From Wenzhouxiangellaceae bacterium (lineage in GTDB: Bacteria; Pseudomonadota; Gammaproteobacteria; Xanthomonadales; Wenzhouxiangellaceae), in contig JALQZL010000009.1 in assembly GCA_023258355.1 (NCBI GenBank), positions 1 to 28,452 of the forward strand: 28,452 nt of DNA, given 5' to 3'. The notes below the pieces were generated by a model, which was given only the letters and a program-made list of their open reading frames with translations, was not told where the DNA came from and did no database searches. Below, one piece after another: positions 15,822 through 24,859 of this stretch. Position 1 is the first letter of the stretch; every line of letters begins with the position of its first letter. The translations under genes and the position numbers were made by a program.

Positions 15822-16700
15822 ATGAGCAATACTGACGCCCGCGTTCTAGTCGCCCACTCCGATCACGGTTCTGCGCTGGTGGCCGACGGATCAATGGTTT
15901 CCTTTAATTTTCGGAAAGGCGGAGACAGACCTTTGGCGGGTGATCGAATTGAACTAGACGATGATCACAGGCTGGTTTCCATTCATCCACGCACCACAGT
16001 CTTTGGACGTGGAGACCATGCCGGTCGATTTCGGCCAACAGCGGCCAATATTGATCAGCTCTTAATCGTCGTAGCACCAGAACCCTTGCCAAGTCTTGAT
16101 CTGATTACCCGCTATCTTGTCATGGCAGAGCTGCATCAGATCACACCGATTGTTGTCGTGAATAAGGCCGACCTCGGCGTGCCACAGCGCCCCCCATTTA
16201 CTGATTTAGAGGCACTGACAAAACTCGGCTACACAACACTGGCGGTCTCTGCCAAGTCAGACGAAAACTTGGCGCCACTGCAGGCCCTGACGGCTGGCAA
16301 AGTCTCATTGTTGGCGGGCCAATCTGGTGTTGGCAAGTCCTCCATACTCAATGCGCTCATTCCGGATACTGAAATATTAACTGGCCAACTGTCAAACGCC
16401 ACTGGTAAGGGTAAGCACACCACCACAACAACGCGCTTTTACCCATTGCCCTATGGTGGGTTTCTCGTTGACTCTCCTGGCGTCTGGGAATATGGCCTAT
16501 GGGCAATCCCCACTGAGGAATTGGCACACGCTTTTAGAGATTTTCGACCGTTCTTGGGTCAATGCCGATTTCGAGACTGCACTCATGACCATGAACCACA
16601 TTGTGCAGTCATAAAAGCCCTCAAGGATGGCATGATCGACGAGAGCCGACATGAGGCGTGGAGACGACTACTCCGAGAACAAGCCCGTTACTCAAAATAG
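15822..16700 (+). CDS. rsgA: Ribosome small subunit-dependent GTPase RsgA
   Basis: Late 30S assembly GTPase that checks the decoding centre and releases maturation factors. The 292-residue product has an N-terminal OB-fold, then a circularly permuted GTPase in the order G4 (NKAD), G5 (SAK), G1 GQSGVGKS (residues 166-173) and G3 (DSPG), and a zinc knuckle made by Cys248, Cys253, His255 and Cys261. It lacks the longer N-terminal extension of E. coli RsgA (350) and is closer to the B. subtilis size. The ATG has a purine-rich GTGAAGTGAG stretch upstream. Its stop is 4 bases from the stop of the convergent SDR gene. Confidence 0.96.
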   Translation: MSNTDARVLVAHSDHGSALVADGSMVSFNFRKGGDRPLAGDRIELDDDHRLVSIHPRTTVFGRGDHAGRFRPTAANIDQLLIVVAPEPLPSLDLITRYLVMAELHQITPIVVVNKADLGVPQRPPFTDLEALTKLGYTTLAVSAKSDENLAPLQALTAGKVSLLAGQSGVGKSSILNALIPDTEILTGQLSNATGKGKHTTTTTRFYPLPYGGFLVDSPGVWEYGLWAIPTEELAHAFRDFRPFLGQCRFRDCTHDHEPHCAVIKALKDGMIDESRHEAWRRLLREQARYSK

Positions 16701-16704
16701 CTTT

Positions 16705-17376
16705 TTACCATGGCAACACCTCGCCATTAGCATGTCGGAAACACCCGGTGGTCTCAAGACTCATCTCCTCAATGCGCTGCCGCAACTGTTCGGCCGACTG
16801 TTCCGCTTCCACGTGCCCGGTATAACGCGTCATTCCTGTTTTGACATACCCCGGATGGAGGAGTGCCAAGCTGATGCCTGCCGGGGCCAAATCGATCGCC
16901 AATGATTTGCCCGCACTGTTAATACCGGCCTTAGAAATGCGATAGGCGTACTGCCCACCAGAGTCATTATCTGCCATTGACCCCATTCGAGAGGTGATAA
17001 TTACCACTTTGGCACCCTCCCCTAGGTGACTCCGCAGGGCTTGTGTGACCCGCAGTGGCGCCAGCGTATTCACCTCAAATTGCGCTCGATAAAGTTCAAG
17101 CTCCTCTTCTATCTGGCTCAATTCAGTCCTGCGAAGCAGGCCGGCATTATTAATGAGGATATCAATCGCTATGCCTGACATACGCTCGCTCAGGTTAGCA
17201 AGACACGCCGCATCCGTGACATCGATGCCACTGACAATCGTCACGTTCTCGCAAGCCTCTAGGGCCTCCGAGCTCTCTCGGCAAACCGCGAACACCTGTG
17301 CACCTTGTTGAGCATACTGTTGTGCCAACGCCAAACCAATGCCTCGATTAGCGCCAGTGACCAAAACTGTCGTCAT
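16705..17376 (-). CDS. Short-chain dehydrogenase/reductase (SDR family)
   Basis: NAD(P)-dependent oxidoreductase of about 223 residues. Classical SDR elements are present: the Rossmann motif TGANRGIG (7-14), NNAG (76-79), a catalytic Ser129 in ITSRMGS, and the YxxxK pair Tyr145/Lys149 in AYRISKAG. The substrate-binding loop and C-terminus are short, as in the CsgA/C-factor-like subgroup, so substrate cannot be assigned. I use the ATG at 17376, with GGAG ending 7 bases upstream; a TTG at 17394 would add six residues. It is divergent from the agmatine deiminase gene and convergent with rsgA, so it is probably a single-gene transcript. Confidence 0.88.
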   Translation of the reverse strand: MTTVLVTGANRGIGLALAQQYAQQGAQVFAVCRESSEALEACENVTIVSGIDVTDAACLANLSERMSGIAIDILINNAGLLRRTELSQIEEELELYRAQFEVNTLAPLRVTQALRSHLGEGAKVVIITSRMGSMADNDSGGQYAYRISKAGINSAGKSLAIDLAPAGISLALLHPGYVKTGMTRYTGHVEAEQSAEQLRQRIEEMSLETTGCFRHANGEVLPW

Positions 17377-17395
17377 GCCTTTACTCCAACCCAAT

Positions 17396-17407
17396 ATGGT
17401 GAACCAT
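17396..17407. promoter_or_regulatory. Inverted repeat between the SDR and agmatine deiminase genes
   Basis: ATGGT-GA-ACCAT is a 5+5 inverted repeat about 20 bases upstream of the SDR start and about 57 bases upstream of the agmatine deiminase start. Its position in a divergent gap fits an operator, but the arms are short and could occur by chance. Confidence 0.2.
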
Positions 17408-17451
17408 GCAGTTTAGCGCTGGCCTTATGACGACATTGTCAATCTGACTGA

Positions 17452-17457
17452 TATACT
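17452..17457 (+). promoter_or_regulatory. Candidate -10 box of the agmatine deiminase gene
   Basis: TATACT lies 6 bases before the ATG at 17464, so a transcript from it would start at or next to the start codon. No Shine-Dalgarno sequence lies between, consistent with a leaderless mRNA. A TTGTCA at 17436-17441 is only 10 bases upstream, too close to be its -35. Confidence 0.35.
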
Positions 17458-17463
17458 GCCCGA

Positions 17464-18513
17464 ATGCCTCCTCTAGCCCAAAATTTGGATCAGAATAGCC
17501 ACGCATGGCGTATGCCGGGCGAATTTGAGCCACAATCTGCCATCATGATGGCCTGGCCTCATGCGAAGACAGATTGGGCAGCGCAATTGGCGTCCATTCG
17601 TGCTGAATACACAAGCATTTTGCAAACTATCTTGTTGTATCAGGAAGTTTTACTGCTGGTCGATCCGGAAGATCAGGATGCGCTGCCCGATGAGCTGATG
17701 ACACACAAGCGCCTGCATATCGCTCGTGTCGGCTTTGATGACACATGGTGCCGAGATTTTGGTGCCATTAGTCTGGTGAGTTAAGACCGTCTTATGCTAC
17801 TCAATTTCGAATTTACTGCTTGGGATAAGCCCTACGGTAATCGGCGCGATAATCAGGTTAACCCTACGCTCTTTGCCCATCCCCCTTTTCGACGATTAAT
17901 TGGTGATTTCGAGACCATGGATGTCAACTTTGTCCTTGAGGGAGGTGCCATTGAATCCAATGGTCGGGGCACGATTCTTATTAATTGGTACTGTCTCAGG
18001 AAACGGCATCCTGGCCTGACCGACGATCAGATTCATGAGGCACTTAAAACTCATCTGCGTGCAAAGTGTGTGGTGGGGATAGATATTGCTCCACACCAGG
18101 GTGATGACACTGATGGGCACATCGATACGATGGTTCGGTTCGTAGCCCCTGACAGACTGGTTGCGCAATCGCTATCAGCAACCACGGATCAAGCCTTGCT
18201 AGAACAGCAATTGGATGCGATTCGGCTGACTGTTGATGACCAAGAAAAATGCAAGCCTCAAATTACCATGCTACCTGCTTTGGCCCATGACACTGCCTGG
18301 CCCTTTAATTACGCCAACTTCATTCTGATCAATGGCGCATGTCTGGTACCGTCATTTGGACTTGAAACAGATGCTATCGCCCGAGATACCATGGCACAGG
18401 CTCTGCCAGACCGCACCATTCATATGGTGCCTTCTTACCACTTAATGACGCAGTTTGGTGGGCCACACTGCGCCTCCATGCAATTCCCAAGCACGCATTC
18501 TCATAAAGGCTAG
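17464..18513 (+). pseudogene. aguA: Agmatine deiminase, interrupted by one in-frame TAA
   Basis: Agmatine deiminase turns agmatine into N-carbamoylputrescine in the arginine-decarboxylase route to putrescine. The gene reads as 106 codons (17464-17784, ending DTWCRDFGAISLVS), a TAA at 17782-17784, then continues in the same frame through DRLMLLNFEFTAW to 18513. Both halves look intact: WRMPGEFEP near the N-terminus, then EGGAIESNGRGTILIN, DDTDGHIDTMVRF, and the catalytic cysteine in GGPHCASMQ near the C-terminus. With the stop read as one residue the length (349) fits the family, so a single substitution (for example CAA, GAA or AAA to TAA) explains it; no frameshift is needed. An internal ATG at 17794 could restart translation but would lose the substrate-binding N-terminal part. 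The intact aguB follows 3 bases later. It may be a true nonsense mutation or a sequence error. Confidence 0.85.
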
Positions 18514-18516
18514 ATC

Positions 18517-19416
18517 ATGACTTTACCCGTACTCCCCATAGCCCTCATTCAGCACGCCATGAGTGATGACTTGGAAAAGAACATTGAGACCAGCTGTCGG
18601 ATGATCGCTGAGGCGAGAGCCCTTGGTGCCAAGTTGATTGTTTTGCCAGAACTTCATCGCTCCCCCTATTTTTGCAAGTCTCAAAATCCAGCCTTCTTTG
18701 AGTATGCCGAACCCTTAAGAGGCCCCACTTTTCAGGCCCTGTCTAAAGCAGCCTCAATGCATGGGGTTGTTTTGGTAGGGAGCATCTTTGAAGCACGTCA
18801 GCCTGGACTGGCATCCAATACGGCCATCGTTATAGAGACCAATGGCGAGTTGGCTGGCCACTATCGCAAAATGCATATTCCTGACGATCCGGGCTACAAC
18901 GAAAAATTTTACTTTTCGCCGGGCGATCTTGGCTTCCATCCCATCGATACTTCCCTGGGCAAACTAGGCGTCTTGGTGTGTTGGGACCAGTGGTTCCCAG
19001 AGGCAGCACGGTTGATGGCGTTGGCTGGGGCGCAAGTCTTGATCTACCCAACTGCCATTGGATGGGACGTCGCAGACAGCGCAGAAGAGCAGCAGCGTCA
19101 GCTGGATGCTTGGCGAATCATGCATCAATCACATGCCGTTGCCAATGGGCTCCCGGTCTTGGCCTGCAATCGCGTGGGATACGAACCAGACCCCAATGGC
19201 AACCAACATCCAGCAAAGTTTTGGGGGCACAGCTTGGTGACTGGCCCACAAGGCGAGGTATTGGGAGAGGCCACGGAGGATGAGGCCATTGTTGTCCAAG
19301 ATCTCGACCTCAACCAAACAGCGGATGTGCGGCGCATGTGGCCTTTTCTTCGGGATCGTCGCATCGATGCTTATGATGGATTGCTCTCACGTAGCCTGTG
19401 CGGAGAGGACGAGTGA
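18517..19416 (+). CDS. aguB: N-carbamoylputrescine amidase
   Basis: Nitrilase-superfamily amidase that hydrolyses N-carbamoylputrescine to putrescine, CO2 and ammonia, the step after agmatine deiminase. The product is 299 residues. The Glu-Lys-Cys triad is in place: Glu45 (LPELH), Lys118 (RKMHIPDDPGYNEKFYF) and Cys155 (VCWDQWFPEAA); the DDPGYNEKFYF and VCWDQWFPE segments are characteristic of this subgroup. It lies 3 bases after the agmatine deiminase stop and overlaps xseA by 4 bases (GTGA). Since its partner upstream carries a stop codon, its substrate supply in this strain is uncertain; premature termination upstream could also lower its translation if coupled. Confidence 0.93.
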   Translation: MTLPVLPIALIQHAMSDDLEKNIETSCRMIAEARALGAKLIVLPELHRSPYFCKSQNPAFFEYAEPLRGPTFQALSKAASMHGVVLVGSIFEARQPGLASNTAIVIETNGELAGHYRKMHIPDDPGYNEKFYFSPGDLGFHPIDTSLGKLGVLVCWDQWFPEAARLMALAGAQVLIYPTAIGWDVADSAEEQQRQLDAWRIMHQSHAVANGLPVLACNRVGYEPDPNGNQHPAKFWGHSLVTGPQGEVLGEATEDEAIVVQDLDLNQTADVRRMWPFLRDRRIDAYDGLLSRSLCGEDE

Positions 19417-20648
19417 TCACGACGCCCGGACCAGAGGAACACATTTACTCGCCAAGTGAGCTGAACAATGAGGCGAAGCGTCACATCGAGGCAGGGTTCG
19501 GTCGGATTTGGATAAAGGGTGAGATCTCTAATCTTGCCAAGCCAAGCTCGGGTCATCAGTATTTCACGTTAAAGGATGCCCAAGCGCACATTCGGTGTGC
19601 GTTGTTCAAACAAAACAGCCTAGGCCTTGCTGTTGAACTCAATCTTGGTGATGAGGTTTTGGTCTATGGGCAGGTCAGCCTATATGCTGCCAGGGGAGAC
19701 TACCAACTGATCGCATCATCGGTGTTCAGTGCGGGTGTTGGAGATCTTCATGCCCAATTTGAACAACTCAAAAAGCAACTCGCCTCAGAAGGGCTTTTTG
19801 ATGACGCAAACAAAAAGCCGATACCAAAATGGCCCTCACAAATTGCGATTGTGACCTCCTCTTCTGGCGCCGCTTTGCGCGACATCCAAAAGACTTTGGC
19901 CAAACGATGGCCTGTGGCAAAAACTAAGCTGTACCCGTCTGCCGTCCAGGGCACAGATGCCCCAAAAGCACTGATCCACGCCCTTAAACAAGCGGACATG
20001 GTGGCTGAGAATGACGTCATCATCCTCGCTCGAGGTGGTGGCTCATTGGAGGATCTGTGGTCTTTTAATGATGAGTTGTTGGCACGCACTGTGGCCTCGA
20101 TGACTCACCCGGTCATTACGGGTGTTGGACACGAAACCGACACCACCATGGTTGATTTTGTGTCTGATCTACGCGCCCCCACCCCCACCGCTGCTGCGAT
20201 GCTTGCAACACCCGATATGATCGAGGTGATTGCCACATTGGATGGGCTTGACCAAAGAATACGACGTGCGATGGAGAGGTGGTTGAATCAAGCTGATCAA
20301 GGCTTGGACCTTTTGGAGCGCAGACTTCTCAGGACACATCCTCAATCTGTTTTACAACGCAATGAGGTAGGTTTAGCTCAGCTATATCAGCGCTTGGTCT
20401 TGGCCCAGAAACACCAGCGCGAAAAAGCCACGCAGGCCTTAGTTCAGCTCTCGCGTTCTTTAGATAGCCTAAGTCCACTGAATGTTCTCTCGCGCGGCTA
20501 TGGCGTAGTGACTGATGAGTTTGGCAACGCCTTTGATGAGCATAACCCACCGAAATCAGGTCAGAAGCTTAGGGCAACGCTCGAGGTTTTTGAGATCACC
20601 GCCAGCATTGACTCAGTGGCACGACCCAAACACGAGGCAACTTCTTGA
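19413..20648 (+). CDS. xseA: Exodeoxyribonuclease VII large subunit XseA
   Basis: Catalytic subunit of exonuclease VII, which degrades single-stranded DNA from both ends; needs the small subunit XseB, not seen here. The product is about 411 residues (E. coli 456): an N-terminal OB-fold (RIWIKGEISNLAKPSSGHQY), a central catalytic domain with ARGGGSLEDLWSFND and GVGHETDTTMVDFVSDLRAP, then a long helical/coiled-coil stretch and a short C-terminal domain (LSRGYGVV). An in-frame GTG at 19398 exists, but I use the GTG at 19413, which overlaps the aguB stop by 4 bases and has GGAGAGG 4 bases upstream. It converges on glmM with an 8-base gap. Confidence 0.96.
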   Translation: MITTPGPEEHIYSPSELNNEAKRHIEAGFGRIWIKGEISNLAKPSSGHQYFTLKDAQAHIRCALFKQNSLGLAVELNLGDEVLVYGQVSLYAARGDYQLIASSVFSAGVGDLHAQFEQLKKQLASEGLFDDANKKPIPKWPSQIAIVTSSSGAALRDIQKTLAKRWPVAKTKLYPSAVQGTDAPKALIHALKQADMVAENDVIILARGGGSLEDLWSFNDELLARTVASMTHPVITGVGHETDTTMVDFVSDLRAPTPTAAAMLATPDMIEVIATLDGLDQRIRRAMERWLNQADQGLDLLERRLLRTHPQSVLQRNEVGLAQLYQRLVLAQKHQREKATQALVQLSRSLDSLSPLNVLSRGYGVVTDEFGNAFDEHNPPKSGQKLRATLEVFEITASIDSVARPKHEATS

Positions 20649-20656
20649 GACAGTCA

Positions 20657-22006
20657 CTAAAGGTGATTGGCCACCACATCAGCCAAGCGTTTGGCAAGTG
20701 ATTCAACCAGAGCCTGGTCTGCACCCTCAATCATGACCCGAACGACTGGCTCTGTTCCAGAGGGCCTCAGGACCACTCGGCCAAACTGCCCTAGCTGTGC
20801 CTCAGCTTCCTGCACCGCATCACAGACAGGCCCAGCCCATGCTGTGTCAGATTCGACTCTCTCGCTAACGGGTACATTAATCATGGTTTGAGGATAGATT
20901 TCCAATCCATGACTTAACTCACTCAGTGACTGCCCGGTCTGTTGCATGATTTCACAGACTTGCAGTGCCGTAATCAGACCACAACCGGTACCCGACCTGT
21001 CGAGCGATAAAATATGGCCAGATGCCTCGCCACCCAATGACCAATTCAAGGCTGTCAGTCGCTCATGAACATAGCGATCCCCAACAGCTGCACGCTCGAA
21101 GGGAATTCCCAGTTCCTCCAGGGCCTGAGCCAATCCCAGATTGCTCATTACAGTACCGACAACACCACCGTTTAGCCTGTTGTTGGCCCGAGCTGCACTG
21201 GCAAGAATATACAAGACACGATCGCCATCTACTATCTCGCCGCGCTCATCGACCATGATCACCCTATCGCCATCACCGTCAAAGGCCAAGCCAAGGTCAG
21301 CGCCTTCTGACCTAACCACTTCAGCCAATGACTGAGGGTGGGTCGAGCCACAATGTCGGTTGATGTTGAGACCATCGGGACTATCGAAAAGACAGCGAAC
21401 CTGACTACCGAAAGAGCGGAAAACCTGAGGCGCCACTCGATAGGTTGCCCCATTGGCACAGTCAAGAATGATATTGAGGCCAGATAGACTCAGATCTGTC
21501 TCAACGGTTTTTTGGCAGAAACGTGCGTAGCGGTCAATCGCATCATCAATTCGGACGGCTTTGCCCAAATCTTTAGGCTCTACCATCGTTAAGCCCCGAG
21601 TGAGGCCCTCTTCCAGCTTCTCTTCAATCGCCAGCTGGAGAGCATCATCCAGCTTCTGACCATCACTGGAAAATAGTTTTAAACCGTTATCGTGGAATGG
21701 ATTGTGTGATGCCGAGATCACAATACCAGCATCTGCTTTTAGCTCCTGAATCAGGTGTGCGACTCCTGGGGTGGGTAGCGGCCCAAGTAGCAGGCTATCC
21801 GCTCCCGCCGCTGACAGGCCTGCTTCCAGTGCCGATTCAAAAACATAGCCAGATATTCTGGTGTCTTTACCAATGACAACCCGACGATGACCCTCTTCCT
21901 TGCACAAAACGGTGCCGACCGCCCAGCCAAACTGTAAGACGAACTCGGCCGTCATGGGAAACTGGCCCACTCGTCCCCGAATACCATCAGTGCCAAAGTA
22001 TTTCAT
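20657..22006 (-). CDS. glmM: Phosphoglucosamine mutase GlmM
   Basis: Interconverts glucosamine-6-phosphate and glucosamine-1-phosphate on the route to UDP-GlcNAc for peptidoglycan and LPS. The product is 449 residues (E. coli 445), beginning MKYFGTDGIRG. The phosphorylated serine is Ser100 in ISASHNP, the metal-binding loop is DGDGDR, and the C-terminal phosphate-binding loop is RPSGTEPVVRVM. The ATG has an AAGGGG ribosome site about 8 bases upstream. Last gene of the rlmE-ftsH-folP-glmM cluster, 22 bases after folP; secG, which follows in E. coli, is absent here and xseA converges instead. Confidence 0.97.
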   Translation of the reverse strand: MKYFGTDGIRGRVGQFPMTAEFVLQFGWAVGTVLCKEEGHRRVVIGKDTRISGYVFESALEAGLSAAGADSLLLGPLPTPGVAHLIQELKADAGIVISASHNPFHDNGLKLFSSDGQKLDDALQLAIEEKLEEGLTRGLTMVEPKDLGKAVRIDDAIDRYARFCQKTVETDLSLSGLNIILDCANGATYRVAPQVFRSFGSQVRCLFDSPDGLNINRHCGSTHPQSLAEVVRSEGADLGLAFDGDGDRVIMVDERGEIVDGDRVLYILASAARANNRLNGGVVGTVMSNLGLAQALEELGIPFERAAVGDRYVHERLTALNWSLGGEASGHILSLDRSGTGCGLITALQVCEIMQQTGQSLSELSHGLEIYPQTMINVPVSERVESDTAWAGPVCDAVQEAEAQLGQFGRVVLRPSGTEPVVRVMIEGADQALVESLAKRLADVVANHL

Positions 22007-22028
22007 AACAATCCCCTTTTACCCTACT

Positions 22029-22886
22029 CTAGTTCTTATTGTAGTCATACACGGCAGCCCACACTTTGAGCGCATCGCAAGTTTCTTGGACATCATGCAC
22101 CCTGACGATGGCAGCGCCTGCCTGTGCTGCGATCAGACAAGCGCTGAGTGATGCAGCCAGACGCTCTTTTGGAGACTCCCTTTGCGTCAATGCACCAAGC
22201 ATCGACTTTCTCGATAATCCCGCAAGCACCGGTGTCCCAGATTGGACCAATTCGCTTAATCGTGCCAACAAAGCGACATTGTGATCTAATTTTTTACCAA
22301 AGCCAAATCCCGGATCGATGATCAGAGACTTTTTATCCATACCCACTTTTTCACACGCCAACATGCGTTCAGTTAGAAATTCCATGACCTCAGCAACGAC
22401 GTCATCATAGTTTGCCTGTGCTTGCATGGTCTCAGGTGTGCCACGCATGTGCATCACAACCACTGGAACGTCACAAGCCTTGGCCACTTCCAGTGCTTTT
22501 GGTGCCTGAAGCGCATTGACATCGTTGATCAAATTAGCGCCAGCACTCACGGCAGCTTCCATCACTTCTGGCTTTGATGTGTCTATCGATATCGGACAAT
22601 CCGTGTGCAAACGAATGCCCTTGATCACAGGAATGACGCGATCAAGCTCTTCTTGCAAAGACACCGGCAAGGACCCAGGACGGGTAGACTCACCACCAAT
22701 GTCAAGGATGTCTGCACCCTGAGAAGCCAGTTGCAGTGAATGCGCGATTGCCTGCTCCGCGGCAAAGTGGTCCCCACCATCAGAGAACGAATCTGGAGTG
22801 ACGTTCACGACACCCATGACCATCGGACGACCGGATTGAGGCGCACCGTGGATGCGCGCCAGTAATGCCGCCTTAGTCAAGGTCAA
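22029..22886 (-). CDS. folP: Dihydropteroate synthase FolP
   Basis: Condenses p-aminobenzoate with hydroxymethyl-dihydropterin diphosphate to dihydropteroate; the sulfonamide target. The 285-residue product has both signatures, MGVVNVTPDSFSDGG and DIGGESTRPG, plus SIDTSKP, the NDVNAL block, VMHMRGTPETMQ, IDPGFGFGK, GLSRKS and a final VRVHDV. The start is a TTG at 22886 that overlaps the ftsH stop as TTGA; a second TTG two codons on is also possible. Coupling to ftsH probably compensates for the weak ribosome site (GGGGGAA about 11 bases upstream). Confidence 0.96.
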   Translation of the reverse strand: MTLTKAALLARIHGAPQSGRPMVMGVVNVTPDSFSDGGDHFAAEQAIAHSLQLASQGADILDIGGESTRPGSLPVSLQEELDRVIPVIKGIRLHTDCPISIDTSKPEVMEAAVSAGANLINDVNALQAPKALEVAKACDVPVVVMHMRGTPETMQAQANYDDVVAEVMEFLTERMLACEKVGMDKKSLIIDPGFGFGKKLDHNVALLARLSELVQSGTPVLAGLSRKSMLGALTQRESPKERLAASLSACLIAAQAGAAIVRVHDVQETCDALKVWAAVYDYNKN

Positions 22887-24811
22887 CCCGGAGCAGGTTC
22901 CCCCGAAGGCTCATCGCCTCCAGTGGGTTTATCAGCACTGGGGACGGACGGCGGTGCGGCAGAATCGTCATGCCAATTTTTCGGTGGATCAGGCTCTTGA
23001 CCTGACATGATTTGATCGATCTGGTGCGTGTCAATTGTCTCGTAACGCATCAGCGCATCAGCCATCACCTCTAATTTTTCTCGATGCTCAACAAGAATAC
23101 GCTTGGCTTCTTCATACGCATCATCAATAAAGTGTCGAACTTCCTGATCAAGCTGACGATGCGTCTCATCAGAGATGTGCTTGTGCTGGGTGACAGAGCG
23201 CCCTAAAAACACCTCGTCCTCATTCTCGCCGTAGGCCAAAGGCCCCATCTTGTCTGACAACCCCCACTTGGTCACCATGTTGCGTGCGATTTGAGAGGCT
23301 CTCTCAATGTCATTGGAAGCCCCTGTCGTCACATGATCTTTGCCATAGATAATCTCCTCAGCAACCCGTCCACCAAATAAGCTCGCCAATTGGGACCGAA
23401 GCTGTTGTCGACTCATGGAGTACTTGTCTTCTTCTGGCAGGAACATGGTGACACCCAATGCCCTCCCACGAGGAATAATCGTGACTTTGTACACTGGATC
23501 ATGCTCTGGAACGATGCGGCCAACAATGGCATGACCCGCCTCGTGATAAGCGGTGAGCCGTTTATCCTCTTCCGACATTGCCATGGATTTGCGCTCAGCG
23601 CCCATCATGATCTTATCTTTTGCTTTCTCAAAGTGAGATTGATCGACAGTCTTCGAGCTTTCACGAGCAGCAAACAAGGCAGCTTCATTCACCAAATTGG
23701 CCAAATCAGCCCCAGAGAATCCGGGTGTGCCTCTGGCCAAAACCCTTGCATCCACATCGTCGGCCAGCGGCACTTTGCGCATATGTACTTTGAGGATCTG
23801 CTCGCGCCCTTTAAGGTCGGGCAGTGGCACGACCACTTGACGATCAAAACGGCCAGGACGCAGCAAAGCGGGATCCAACACGTCTGGTCGGTTGGTGGCA
23901 GCGATCAAGATGATCCCTTCGTTACCTTCGAACCCATCCATTTCAACGAGGAGTTGATTGAGCGTTTGTTCTCGTTCATCATGTCCCCCACCTAGACCTG
24001 CTCCTCGGTGACGGCCAACAGCATCGATCTCATCGATGAAAATAATGCATGGCGCATGTTTTTTTGCGGTCTCAAACATGTCCCGAACACGCGATGCACC
24101 CACCCCAACAAACATCTCCACAAAATCTGAACCTGATATTGAGAAGAATGGCACTTTGGCTTCCCCTGCAATGGCACGCGCCAACAGCGTCTTTCCTGTT
24201 CCAGGTGGCCCCACCATCAAAATACCTTTCGGGATATGGCCACCGAGCCTTTGGAATTTGGCGGGACTTCTGAGAAACTCCACCAATTCAGTGACATCGT
24301 CTTTGGCCTCCTCGCAGCCAGCCACATCCTCGAAAGTCACTTTGACTTGGTCTTCTCCTTGCAGCTTGGCTTTCGACTTACCAAAACTCATGGCGCCACC
24401 GCGCCCACCCATGCCGCCTTGCATCTGGCGCATGAAATAGACCCACAGGCCTACCAGCACCAATACCGGCAACAAGCTGATTAAGATATCTAAAAAGAGT
24501 GAGCGACCCTCGGGTTCCTTGGCAATAATCTCGACCTGATTGTCCAAGAGGTCTTTAATTAGACCATCATCACTGGGGGCAACAACAGAGAAGACCTGAC
24601 CATCTCGCCTAGTTCCCGTAATGGTTTTTGCGCCTGGTGTTTCTTCGATCTCAACGGAGCCCACCATGCCATTGCGCACGTCATCCAGAAACATCGAGTA
24701 AGTCATTTCGCGACTTTGCTGCTCAGTTGGCTGAGAGTAGTAATTGAATACACTCATCAATACCATCGCAATGATGATCCACATCAATAAATTCTTCGAA
24801 AAATCACTCAA
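22883..24811 (-). CDS. ftsH: ATP-dependent zinc metalloprotease FtsH
   Basis: Membrane-anchored AAA+ protease that removes unassembled membrane proteins and regulators such as LpxC and sigma-32 in relatives. The 642-residue product has a first membrane helix at about residues 6-24, a periplasmic segment, a second helix at about 105-126, a Gly-rich linker, Walker A GPPGTGKT (201-208), Walker B IIFIDEID, and the zinc site HEAGH (423-427). The C-terminal tail is Pro/Ser/Gly-rich. The start is a TTG at 24811-24809 with GGAG 8 bases upstream; it yields MSDFSKNLLMWII, aligned with family N-termini, and no ATG fits. Located 48 bases after rlmE. Confidence 0.97.
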   Translation of the reverse strand: MSDFSKNLLMWIIIAMVLMSVFNYYSQPTEQQSREMTYSMFLDDVRNGMVGSVEIEETPGAKTITGTRRDGQVFSVVAPSDDGLIKDLLDNQVEIIAKEPEGRSLFLDILISLLPVLVLVGLWVYFMRQMQGGMGGRGGAMSFGKSKAKLQGEDQVKVTFEDVAGCEEAKDDVTELVEFLRSPAKFQRLGGHIPKGILMVGPPGTGKTLLARAIAGEAKVPFFSISGSDFVEMFVGVGASRVRDMFETAKKHAPCIIFIDEIDAVGRHRGAGLGGGHDEREQTLNQLLVEMDGFEGNEGIILIAATNRPDVLDPALLRPGRFDRQVVVPLPDLKGREQILKVHMRKVPLADDVDARVLARGTPGFSGADLANLVNEAALFAARESSKTVDQSHFEKAKDKIMMGAERKSMAMSEEDKRLTAYHEAGHAIVGRIVPEHDPVYKVTIIPRGRALGVTMFLPEEDKYSMSRQQLRSQLASLFGGRVAEEIIYGKDHVTTGASNDIERASQIARNMVTKWGLSDKMGPLAYGENEDEVFLGRSVTQHKHISDETHRQLDQEVRHFIDDAYEEAKRILVEHREKLEVMADALMRYETIDTHQIDQIMSGQEPDPPKNWHDDSAAPPSVPSADKPTGGDEPSGEPAPG

Positions 24812-24859
24812 AATGCTTTCTCCAGTTCGCTTGATCTGTCATCTTATCAAAAGACATGG

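Noticed and set aside
17464..18513. Frameshift as the cause of the split agmatine deiminase
   Set aside because: Both pieces are in the same frame and separated only by the TAA and three sense codons, so a single nonsense codon is the simplest explanation. Recoding of TAA as a special amino acid is not expected in this kind of bacterium.
20641..20662. TCAC-TAAAG-GTGA hairpin between xseA and glmM as a terminator
   Set aside because: Four-base stem without a following U-run on either strand; too weak to call.
23390..23995. 201-codon open frame on the plus strand inside ftsH
   Set aside because: Antisense to the best conserved AAA+ and protease part of ftsH; no recognisable domain or ribosome site.
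24812..24859. TTGAT...ATCAA dyad and a possible heat-shock promoter before ftsH
   Set aside because: The dyad is only five bases per arm with a ten-base loop, and no sigma-32-type -35/-10 pair is present.
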